From: JADCRZ01 sp037718865
Lineage (GTDB): Bacteria; Bacteroidota; Bacteroidia; Chitinophagales; Chitinophagaceae
NCBI GenBank assembly: GCA_037718865.1
Contig: JBBJMP010000014.1
Coordinates: forward strand, 78,911-142,910
Direction: 5' to 3'
Length of the DNA: 64,000 nucleotides
Shown here piece by piece: positions 1 through 7,681 of this stretch. Numbering within the stretch: position 1 is the stretch's first letter; each line of letters begins with the position of its first letter. Both the position numbers and the translations under genes were made by a program. A model generated the notes under the pieces. The model made no database searches. It had not been told where the DNA came from and was given only the letters and a program-made list of their open reading frames with translations.

Positions 1-2
1 AG

Positions 3-869
3 AATACAGGCTGGGAGTTTGTATTGAATACCGTTAACATTAAAAGTGACTTTGAATGGACAACTGACTTTAATATTTCTACTTATAAGGGCGAAGTGAT
101 AAAGCTTGGCCCTGAAGGCGATCCAATAATAAACGGGGGTAACATCACCATGATCGGCCAGCCTGTCGGCATGTTTTATGGTTGGATAGCCGATGGAATA
201 TTTAAAAACCAGGCCGAACTTGCCAAAGGCCCAATATTTAACCCCGGGGCACGCGACCGCTCGCGGGTAGGGGATGTAAGATTCGTTGATGTCAGCGGTC
301 CTGATGGCAAACCGGATGGAATAATCAACAGTTTCGACAAGAAGATTATGGGTTCGCCCTATCCTGATTTTTACTATGGCATGACCAATCGTTTTTCCTA
401 TAAAAACCTAAGCTTAAGCGTTAGTCTGCAGGGAACTCAGGGAAATGACGTCCTTGCCCTTGAAAGGGGTCAATCAACAAATAACCGGGCCCGTTTCAGG
501 CAGCTATCTATTATGAATAATTACTGGAAATCGGAACAAGATCCGGGTAATGGATGGGCACCTAGGCCTAACGATACACCCACAGGCAATTGGCGTGGGG
601 AATATAGCACCTTATGGCTGGATCACGCCTCATATCTTCGCATCAATAATATAACACTAGGTTATTTATTACCTGGCATAATTACCAGGAAGGCCAAGAT
701 CAGTGCTGCCCGGGTTTACATAAATGCAACCAATCCTTTTCTTTTTACAGATTACATCGGATTCAACCCCGACATAAGCAGGAACAATAATGCGCTGACC
801 CCGGGTAACGCCAACTATGATTATCCCCTGCCAAAAAGCATTATACTTGGATTGAATGTATCATTTTAA
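3..869 (+). CDS. SusC-like TonB-dependent outer-membrane transporter, C-terminal part
   Basis: The reading frame is open from the left edge of the window, so the start and the plug domain lie outside. What remains, about 288 residues, is the end of a SusC/RagA beta-barrel. It has the family's typical strings GWEFVLNT near the edge, GQPVGMFYGW, and the block that runs through PYPDFYYGMTN. The last residues, LGLNVSF, end in the aromatic residue usual for outer-membrane barrels. SusC proteins import oligosaccharides or other large nutrients across the outer membrane with energy from TonB. The SusD gene starts 22 bases after the stop, as expected for a SusC-SusD pair. The substrate cannot be read from this fragment. 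Confidence 0.93.
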   Translation, partial: NTGWEFVLNTVNIKSDFEWTTDFNISTYKGEVIKLGPEGDPIINGGNITMIGQPVGMFYGWIADGIFKNQAELAKGPIFNPGARDRSRVGDVRFVDVSGPDGKPDGIINSFDKKIMGSPYPDFYYGMTNRFSYKNLSLSVSLQGTQGNDVLALERGQSTNNRARFRQLSIMNNYWKSEQDPGNGWAPRPNDTPTGNWRGEYSTLWLDHASYLRINNITLGYLLPGIITRKAKISAARVYINATNPFLFTDYIGFNPDISRNNNALTPGNANYDYPLPKSIILGLNVSF

Positions 870-891
870 GTTTTTAAAAATTCAGAATAGT

Positions 892-2334
892 ATGAAAAAG
901 TTATTTAGTATACTAGCCATTTCAGCAATACTGGTGATGTTCTCGTGCAGCAAGGACTTTATTGAATTAACACCTATATCAACCGTTAGTACAGATGCTT
1001 TGTATAAAACGGACAAGGATTTCAAAGATGCTGAAATTGGCATCTATAATGTATTACAAACCCAATATCAGAATATGTGGCTCTTTGGCGATATGCGGGG
1101 CGACGATTCGTGGGACGAGCTTGTTAAGGGTACGGCAGCAACCATGGACAATTTTACTATTAATAATGATGACCCGGTGATAAAAAGCACCTGGCAAAAT
1201 TATTATAACGTCATCAACCGGGCTAATACGCTATTAACCAGGATAGAAGATGCTGAAACAACCATAGGTCCTAATAAAGAAATTTATATGGGAGAAGCCA
1301 GATTTTTACGGGCACTTGCGTATTTTGACCTGGTAAGAATATATGGGGACATCCCTATCGTGACAACGCTGCTAAGCATTGACGAATCATATAAGTCAGG
1401 CCGTCAGAAGGTGGATAAGGTTTATGATGAAGTGATCATAAAGGATTTGCTGGATGCTGAAAATAAATTACCGGCGAAATATGCAGGTGCAGATGTGGGA
1501 AGAGCTACCAAAGGAGCTGCCAAGGCCTTGTTGGGAAAGGTATACTTAACAAGACATGATTTTGTAAAGGCTGAAGCAAAATTACAGGAACTGACTACTA
1601 TGGGTTATGCGCTTTTGCCAAACTATAATGATTTGTTTGACTATACCAAAGATGAGCACCATAGCGAATACATTTTCGATATCGAATATGAACAGGGAAT
1701 TACTGAAGGAAATTGCTTTACTACTAACTTTTCTCCAAAAAATCCCGACATAGCCAGTTTTTACGGGGTTACAGGCGGCCAAAATGGGAATAACAATCCG
1801 CCCAAATCTTTGTTTGCTTTATTTCCTGCAGGAGACCTTAGAAAGGATATTACGGCAGCTGACGGTCATACAGACAAAAACGGCGTTTTTCACCCGTTAA
1901 TTCCCACTTCAAATGATGTGCAAACATTCACAAAAAAGTATATGGTTCGGTTACTTGCCAGCTGTGATAGCCGGGCAAACTGGAAAGTAATCCGGTACGC
2001 CGATGTTTTATTAATGTATGCAGAGGCGTTGAATGAAAATGGCAAAACCAGCGAAGCGCTTAATTACCTGAACACGGTTCATAAGAGGGCCGGTTTGGCA
2101 GCATATGCTAATTTATCACAGGCAGAGACACGCGAAAATATAATTCTTGAAAGGAGGTTGGAACTCTCTTTCGAGGGCCACCGGTGGTTCGACTTATTAA
2201 GGACCAAACGTGCATTAAGTGTAATGGCACCATTTGGTATGAAAGATTATATGACTGTTTACCCACTGCCATTAAGCGAGATACAGTTAATAAATGATCC
2301 GGCTATATTACCGCAGAACCCGGGATATAACTAA
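892..2334 (+). CDS. SusD/RagB-family nutrient-binding outer-membrane lipoprotein
   Basis: A 480-residue SusD homologue, the surface lid that captures glycans for the SusC barrel encoded just upstream. The chosen start, MKKLFSILAI, gives a lipoprotein signal peptide with a lipobox ending VMFSC at residue 19; an earlier in-frame ATG at 856 would overlap the SusC end and spoil the signal. Family features include the TPR-like helices (EIYMGEARFLRALAYFDLVRIYGDIP), VIRYADVLLMYAEALNENG, and the C-terminal LERRLELSFEGHRWFDLLRT. The length is slightly short for the family (about 500-550) but no break is visible. It belongs to the operon that continues to 9958. Confidence 0.95.
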   Translation: MKKLFSILAISAILVMFSCSKDFIELTPISTVSTDALYKTDKDFKDAEIGIYNVLQTQYQNMWLFGDMRGDDSWDELVKGTAATMDNFTINNDDPVIKSTWQNYYNVINRANTLLTRIEDAETTIGPNKEIYMGEARFLRALAYFDLVRIYGDIPIVTTLLSIDESYKSGRQKVDKVYDEVIIKDLLDAENKLPAKYAGADVGRATKGAAKALLGKVYLTRHDFVKAEAKLQELTTMGYALLPNYNDLFDYTKDEHHSEYIFDIEYEQGITEGNCFTTNFSPKNPDIASFYGVTGGQNGNNNPPKSLFALFPAGDLRKDITAADGHTDKNGVFHPLIPTSNDVQTFTKKYMVRLLASCDSRANWKVIRYADVLLMYAEALNENGKTSEALNYLNTVHKRAGLAAYANLSQAETRENIILERRLELSFEGHRWFDLLRTKRALSVMAPFGMKDYMTVYPLPLSEIQLINDPAILPQNPGYN

Positions 2335-2431
2335 AAGGTATTTACATTTCAGATGGCCGCGGATATTTTCCTGAAAAAATGTGAACCCATTCTTAAAAAA
2401 TCATCATCTGTTTACACAAAAAAATAAGGCA

Positions 2432-3628
2432 ATGAGTAAGAAAGCAACAATCAACATTTTATATTCGCTGTTATTCGGAACCATCATCATGGTTACTGCC
2501 GGATGGGCGCCCCCCATTAAGAAAATTTTTTTTGGGGAAGTAAATGCACCGGCGCCGGTAAAACGATATTTGTATGTTGCGGTGCCAGGGATCAGGGATT
2601 ACCTGGGATATGGAGGCCACGGGATCCTTGTTTTTGATATGGACAATAATCATCGTTTTGTCAAGCGCATTCCAACCCAGGGGCTTCATCCCGATAAAAC
2701 GCCGTCGAATGTAAAAGGCATAGCTGTCAGCGTGGCCCTAAATAGCATTTATGTAAGTACGCTTGAATCACTCCAGCGGATCGACCTCACTACAGAAAAA
2801 ATCGTCTGGGAGAAAGCTTTTGAAGGCGGGTGCGACCGCATGTCCATTTCACCGGATGGCACTACCATGTATCTGCCTTCTTTGGAGAAAGACTTCTGGA
2901 ACGTGGTCGATTGCAAGAATGGGGATATCATTAAAAAAATCAAGGTACGCAGAAGGGCGCATAATACCATTTACGGGCCATCCGGGGAAAGGGTTTACCT
3001 AGACGACATAGCCTCTCCCTGGTTGTATGTTTCAGATACAAAAACCCATACCCTTGTTGATAGCATCGGTCCGTTTGCATACTACATACGACCTTTTACC
3101 ATTGACAGTAAAGAGACACTCGCATATGTGACTGTAGATAGTTTGCTTGGATTTGAAGTAGGAGACCTGAAGACCGGGAAAAAGCTGGCTTCTGTTGTTG
3201 TAGAAGGTTGGACCAAGGGACCCGTAAGGCGGCATGGTAACCCAAGCCACGGAATTGGCCTCACACCAGACGAAAAAGAATTATGGGTATGTGATGGATT
3301 TAATATGCGTATGCATGTTTTTAGCGCGGTTCCTCCCTATCAGCAACTAACTACTATTCCGGTACAGGACATGCCCGGGTGGGTCACCTTCAGTATGGAT
3401 GGCAAATATGCCTATCCATCAAGCGGTGAAGTGATTGATGTGAAAACGCGTAAAGTCCTGTTAACGCTGCAGGACGAATACAACAACAGTGTAGCCAGCG
3501 AGAAAATGGTTGAAATACAGTATGAAGGTAAAAAACTGGTGAAGGCGGGTGATCAGTTCGGTATAGGGCGTTTAACAGGTAATACGGGGACGGCCCAAAA
3601 TAGCGGGAGCAGAATCAGATCTAACTGA
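2432..3628 (+). CDS. Secreted YVTN/YncE-like beta-propeller protein
   Basis: The protein has about 398 residues. The start MSKKATINIL is followed by a hydrophobic segment (LLFGTIIMVTAGW) that looks like a signal peptide or anchor; an in-frame GTG 51 bases upstream is less likely. The body shows repeated blade-like units with SPDGTTMYLPS, GIGLTPDEKELWVCDG and FSMDGKYAYPSS, the pattern of YVTN/YncE or lactonase-like propellers. No catalytic residues can be assigned, so enzyme and binding roles both remain open. It sits 97 bases after SusD and before a dehydrogenase pair. Propeller proteins of this type are common in PULs and in clusters that oxidise alcohols and aromatics. Confidence 0.8.
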   Translation: MSKKATINILYSLLFGTIIMVTAGWAPPIKKIFFGEVNAPAPVKRYLYVAVPGIRDYLGYGGHGILVFDMDNNHRFVKRIPTQGLHPDKTPSNVKGIAVSVALNSIYVSTLESLQRIDLTTEKIVWEKAFEGGCDRMSISPDGTTMYLPSLEKDFWNVVDCKNGDIIKKIKVRRRAHNTIYGPSGERVYLDDIASPWLYVSDTKTHTLVDSIGPFAYYIRPFTIDSKETLAYVTVDSLLGFEVGDLKTGKKLASVVVEGWTKGPVRRHGNPSHGIGLTPDEKELWVCDGFNMRMHVFSAVPPYQQLTTIPVQDMPGWVTFSMDGKYAYPSSGEVIDVKTRKVLLTLQDEYNNSVASEKMVEIQYEGKKLVKAGDQFGIGRLTGNTGTAQNSGSRIRSN

Positions 3629-3647
3629 TTGACCGAATGCCTGGAAC

Positions 3648-3720
3648 GCTGTTCGAAGTCTCCGACTTCGAACAGCAGCGATGAACATAGGTATACGAAG
3701 TCAGAGACTTTGTACAGCAG
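3648..3720 (+). repeat. Two REP-like palindromes in the intergenic gap
   Basis: A perfect hairpin has 13-base arms (3648-3660 GCTGTTCGAAGTC and 3664-3676) around a TCC loop. A second, weaker hairpin follows at about 3692-3712 with core GAAGTC-AGA-GACTT. Both share the AAGTC...GACTT core and a trailing ACAGCAG. There is no T-run, so a classical terminator is unlikely. Short palindromes in pairs between genes resemble bacterial REP elements. They could also stabilise mRNA ends or damp transcription between the propeller gene and the dehydrogenase genes. Confidence 0.7.
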
Positions 3721-3743
3721 AGAGAATATGTAACCAAAACAGT

Positions 3744-4871
3744 ATGAATATACAAGCTGCCGTTTTGTACCAGATGGGCAAAGAGCGCCCTTATCATAAA
3801 AGCACTCCCCTTGCCATTGAAGAGGTCAAGTTGAGCAATCCACAGGCAGGTGAAATATTGGTCAGGATTCATGCAGCAGGCCTTTGTCATTCCGATTTGT
3901 CCGTGATAGACGGAAACCGCCCACGCCAGGTGCCGATGGTGTTAGGTCACGAGGCAGCAGGAGAAGTAATGGAACTTGGGCCAGGTGTGAAAGGCCTGGC
4001 GGAAGGAGATCATGTGGTATTTTCGTTTGTCCCCATTTGCGGCCACTGCATGCCCTGTATGACAGCGCGTCCCGCTCTTTGTGAAAATGGTGTTGCAGCG
4101 AATAACAAAGGTGTTTTATTGGGAGGGGGCATCAGGCTGCAGGACCGGCACCAGCAAAACATTCATCATCACATGGGAGTTTCCGCATTTGCGGAATATG
4201 CGACGGTTTCCAGGCAATCTGTAGTAAAAATTGATAGAGAACTGCCGTTTGACATCGCAGCATTATTTGGATGTGCTGTAATTACAGGTGTCGGCGCCGT
4301 TATCAATACAGCAAAACTATTACTTGGACAAACCGTCCTGATCACCGGGTTGGGAGGTGTAGGTTTTGCTGCACTGTTGGGTGCGCTTGCAGGTGGTGCC
4401 AGTAAAGTAATAGTGGCAGACATCAACGGCGAAAAACTGGCAAAAGCCATGGAACTCGGGGCTCATGAAGCCATTGATTCGTCGGGAGAAAACGCACTGG
4501 AGAAAATAAGAGATCTGACGAATGGTGGAGTTGACGTAGGTTTAGAGTTTGCGGGGGTGGTTCAGGCGCTTGAGTTTACGTATGATGCTACAGCGAGGGG
4601 CGGCAAAACCATTACAGCCGGCTTGCCACACCCAAGCAAGATGATGCAGCTTGCCCCTGTAAAATTGGTAGCGGAAGAAAGAACATTACAAGGTTCTTAC
4701 CTGGGCAGTTGCATACCCTCGCGAGATATACCTGCCTATATTGCACTGTATCAATCCGGGCGGCTTCCGGTAGATAAGTTGATGACCCACAAGCTGACTT
4801 TAAATGAGGTCAATCAGGGTTTTGAACGGTTGGCACAAGGCGAAGCAATCCGGCAAATCATAACGTTTTGA
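3744..4871 (+). CDS. Zinc-dependent alcohol dehydrogenase (class III-like MDR)
   Basis: A 375-residue medium-chain dehydrogenase that should oxidise an alcohol to an aldehyde with NAD(P). The chosen ATG (MNIQAAVLYQ) matches the usual N-terminus; the earlier in-frame ATG at 3681 falls in the palindrome region. Catalytic zinc ligands are Cys48 (AGLCHSD) and His69-Glu70 (LGHEAAGEV). The four structural zinc cysteines are at 99, 102, 105 and 113 (CGHCMPCMTARPALC). The nucleotide-binding loop GLGGVG follows. The overall layout resembles class III/benzyl-alcohol-type enzymes. The aldehyde dehydrogenase gene begins 12 bases downstream, so the pair very likely works in sequence on one substrate. The substrate itself is not evident. 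Confidence 0.9.
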   Translation: MNIQAAVLYQMGKERPYHKSTPLAIEEVKLSNPQAGEILVRIHAAGLCHSDLSVIDGNRPRQVPMVLGHEAAGEVMELGPGVKGLAEGDHVVFSFVPICGHCMPCMTARPALCENGVAANNKGVLLGGGIRLQDRHQQNIHHHMGVSAFAEYATVSRQSVVKIDRELPFDIAALFGCAVITGVGAVINTAKLLLGQTVLITGLGGVGFAALLGALAGGASKVIVADINGEKLAKAMELGAHEAIDSSGENALEKIRDLTNGGVDVGLEFAGVVQALEFTYDATARGGKTITAGLPHPSKMMQLAPVKLVAEERTLQGSYLGSCIPSRDIPAYIALYQSGRLPVDKLMTHKLTLNEVNQGFERLAQGEAIRQIITF

Positions 4872-4883
4872 AAGTAACACCAC

Positions 4884-6329
4884 ATGCAGAAAAATTCCCT
4901 TATCAGAACGCAGTCATACGTAAACGGCCAGTGGGTAAATGCAGCCAGCGGAAAAACGTTTGATGTTAACAACCCGGCAACAGGCGAATTGATAGCCGCG
5001 GTCACTGACATGAACAGGGAGGATGTACGTAAGGCTGCGGACGCCGCCCATAATGCCTGGCCTTCTTATCGGGAACTCACTGCTAAAGAACGGTCTGACT
5101 TAATGAGAAGGTGGTTTACGCTCATCCTGGAGCACAAGGAAGAACTGGCCAGGCTTATGACGATGGAGTGCGGAAAAGTTTTAAAGGAAACGCTGGGAGA
5201 AGTAGATTACGGTGTTTCCTTTATTGAATGGTTTGCTGAAGAAGCAAAACGGGTCTATGGTGATGTTATTCCTGCTCAATCAAATGACCGGAGATTGGTT
5301 GTAATAAAACAATCTATTGGCGTCGTGGCAGCCATTACCCCATGGAATTTTCCACTTGCCATGATTACACGGAAAGTCGGTCCAGCGCTGGCAGCCGGAA
5401 GCCCAGTGATCGTAAAACCGCCGGCAGAAGCGCCACTTACAGCACTGGCCATTGCTTACCTGGCAGAAAAAGCCGGCTTTCCGCCTGGTGTGTATAATAC
5501 AATAACAACAACCAACAACAGCGAGGTAGGTTTGGAGCTTTGTGAAAACAAAAAAATCCGTAAGCTCTCATTCACTGGTTCTACGGCTGTTGGCAAGACG
5601 TTGATGAGTCAATGTGCTTCCACCTTGAAGAAGTTATCTCTTGAACTGGGTGGCAATGCACCGTTTATCGTTTTTGACGATGCCGACATAGACGCTGCAG
5701 TAAACGGGGCTATGATCTCCAAGTTTCGAAATAGCGGGCAGACCTGTGTATGCGTAAACCGCATCTTTGCCCAGGACAAAATTTATAATGAGTTTGTGGA
5801 GAAGCTTTGCATGGCCGTAGCCAATCTCAGGGTGGGCAATGGTCTGGATAAAGATATACAGGTAGGACCGCTGATCAATGAAAAAGGATTGAATAAAGTG
5901 AAGCATCATATCCAAGATGCCGTTGCCAAAGGGGCAAGGGTGATTGAAGGCGGTAAACAGTTGAACGGGCTGTTTTACCAGCCTACGGTCCTGGCAGATG
6001 CCACTGCCGATATGATCATTGCAAGGGAAGAGGTCTTTGGGCCGGTTGCGCCCGTTTTTAGGTTTAGTATTGAAGAGGAAGTTCTACGAATGGCAAACGA
6101 TACCGACTATGGGCTTGCCGCTTATTTTTACAGCAAAGACATTAACCGCTGCTGGCGTGTTGCAGAAGCACTCGAATGTGGTATGGTAGGTATCAACGAA
6201 GGATTGATATCCACGGTGCTGGCCCCGTTTGGAGGTATAAAAGAATCCGGGGTGGGACGGGAAGGCTCGAAATACGGCATGGATTATTTTATGGAAATAA
6301 AATATTTGTGCTTTGGCGGGATTAAATAA
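4884..6329 (+). CDS. gabD: NAD(P)-dependent succinate-semialdehyde dehydrogenase-type aldehyde dehydrogenase
   Basis: An aldehyde dehydrogenase of 481 residues, the normal length for the GabD subfamily. It shows ITPWNFP (151-157), the FTGSTAVGK cofactor loop, the general base Glu254 in LELGGNAPF and the catalytic Cys288 in GQTCVCVNR. The two cysteines spaced CVC are typical of GabD-like succinate-semialdehyde dehydrogenases. It is translated with the zinc alcohol dehydrogenase (gap of 12 bases) and followed by an MFS carrier. Together these could convert a hydroxyacid such as 4-hydroxybutyrate to succinate, or oxidise a released aglycone alcohol to its acid. The subfamily is clear; the physiological substrate is inferred. 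Confidence 0.88.
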   Translation: MQKNSLIRTQSYVNGQWVNAASGKTFDVNNPATGELIAAVTDMNREDVRKAADAAHNAWPSYRELTAKERSDLMRRWFTLILEHKEELARLMTMECGKVLKETLGEVDYGVSFIEWFAEEAKRVYGDVIPAQSNDRRLVVIKQSIGVVAAITPWNFPLAMITRKVGPALAAGSPVIVKPPAEAPLTALAIAYLAEKAGFPPGVYNTITTTNNSEVGLELCENKKIRKLSFTGSTAVGKTLMSQCASTLKKLSLELGGNAPFIVFDDADIDAAVNGAMISKFRNSGQTCVCVNRIFAQDKIYNEFVEKLCMAVANLRVGNGLDKDIQVGPLINEKGLNKVKHHIQDAVAKGARVIEGGKQLNGLFYQPTVLADATADMIIAREEVFGPVAPVFRFSIEEEVLRMANDTDYGLAAYFYSKDINRCWRVAEALECGMVGINEGLISTVLAPFGGIKESGVGREGSKYGMDYFMEIKYLCFGGIK

Positions 6330-6379
6330 ACAGACAATGCAAACAGGTAATGAACTCAATGGCCTGTTAATAAAATAGC

Positions 6380-7642
6380 ATGAATAAACCTTCAACCTTA
6401 AGGCAACTTCTTCAAATCCCGGTAATTGTTGCGGCTCTTGGTTATTTTGTAGACATATACGACCTCCTTTTATTCAGTATTGTCAGGATAGAGAGCCTTA
6501 AATCCCTTGGGGTTCCGGAAGAGAACTTATTAAATCAGGGAGTTTACCTGATTAATATGCAAATGGGCGGTTTGTTGATTGGCGGCATCTTATGGGGAAT
6601 ATTGGGTGATAAAAAAGGAAGGATCACCGTACTCTTTGCTTCTATTCTAATTTATTCCCTGGCAAATATTGCGAATGGTTTGGTTACCACGGTGAATCAA
6701 TATGCTATCCTGCGCTTTATCGCCGGAGTTGGTTTGGCTGGTGAGCTCGGGGTGGGCATTACCCTGGTAGCTGAGATCTTACCGAAAGAGATCCGCGGTT
6801 ACGGCACATCGTTAGTCGCAGGAGTGGGGATGTTAGGCGCGGTGATGGCCTATTTTATTGCAGACTACTTTGAATGGCGGATCGCCTATTTTATTGGCGG
6901 CGGGTTAGGCCTGTTGTTGTTACTGATGCGGGTGAAAGTATTTGAATCACGCATTTTTACCCAGGTGAAAGAAAAAGCAATTTCGAGAGGGAATTTCTTT
7001 CAATTATTTACTTCAAACAAACAGTTCTTTAAATATGTCCGGTGTATTCTCATTGGCATACCTGTCTGGTTTGTTGCAGGAATACTGATGACGTTCTCTC
7101 CAGAATTTGGTAAGGCGTTGGACCTCGATATGCCCATTGTTGCCGGTAAAGCAGTGATGTGGGAGTATATTGGCTTAACAATAGGAGATATATCCAGTGG
7201 CTTGTTAAGCCAGTTTTTCCACAGCCGGAAAAAAATAGTTATGTTATTTATTTTATTAGCCGGTTTCTTTGCAGCCGTTTACCTATTTATCCCGTTAAAA
7301 ACCGCTGCCATGTTTTATGCGGTTTGCGTTTGTTTGGGTTTTGCTGCAGGCTATTGGGCTTTGTTTGTTACTATAGCAGCTGAACAATTTGGCACTAACC
7401 TTCGTGCTACGGTAGCTACTACTGTGCCCAACTTTGTGCGGGGCAGCATTCTTATTATGACTCCCCTGTTCCTCCTGTTTAGGAGCCACTTCGGAATCGT
7501 AACCGGGGCCGGCCTTTTAGGATTGCTTGCCATTATTATAGCTTTGATCGGCCTTTGGAAAATGGAAGAAACCTTTGGGAAAGACTTGAATTTTCTGGAA
7601 GAAAATGAAACAAAGCCTGCCGTTTCGTCTGTGCTTCAATAA
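6380..7642 (+). CDS. MFS transporter, probable carrier of a small organic acid or sugar
   Basis: A 420-residue major facilitator protein with about twelve hydrophobic segments. The first helix carries DIYDLLLFS, the loop after helix 2 has GDKKGR (the D-x-x-G-R loop motif), and helix 5 follows RFIAGVGLAGELGVGITLVAEILP, with the pattern seen in sialic-acid/aromatic-acid-type MFS carriers. It lies 50 bases after the aldehyde dehydrogenase, on the same strand, so it probably moves the substrate or product of the dehydrogenase pair across the inner membrane. The substrate cannot be told from the sequence. Confidence 0.85.
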   Translation: MNKPSTLRQLLQIPVIVAALGYFVDIYDLLLFSIVRIESLKSLGVPEENLLNQGVYLINMQMGGLLIGGILWGILGDKKGRITVLFASILIYSLANIANGLVTTVNQYAILRFIAGVGLAGELGVGITLVAEILPKEIRGYGTSLVAGVGMLGAVMAYFIADYFEWRIAYFIGGGLGLLLLLMRVKVFESRIFTQVKEKAISRGNFFQLFTSNKQFFKYVRCILIGIPVWFVAGILMTFSPEFGKALDLDMPIVAGKAVMWEYIGLTIGDISSGLLSQFFHSRKKIVMLFILLAGFFAAVYLFIPLKTAAMFYAVCVCLGFAAGYWALFVTIAAEQFGTNLRATVATTVPNFVRGSILIMTPLFLLFRSHFGIVTGAGLLGLLAIIIALIGLWKMEETFGKDLNFLEENETKPAVSSVLQ

Positions 7643-7681
7643 AAGCAAGCACGTTGCCTATTCACTTTTAATCTAAAGAGA

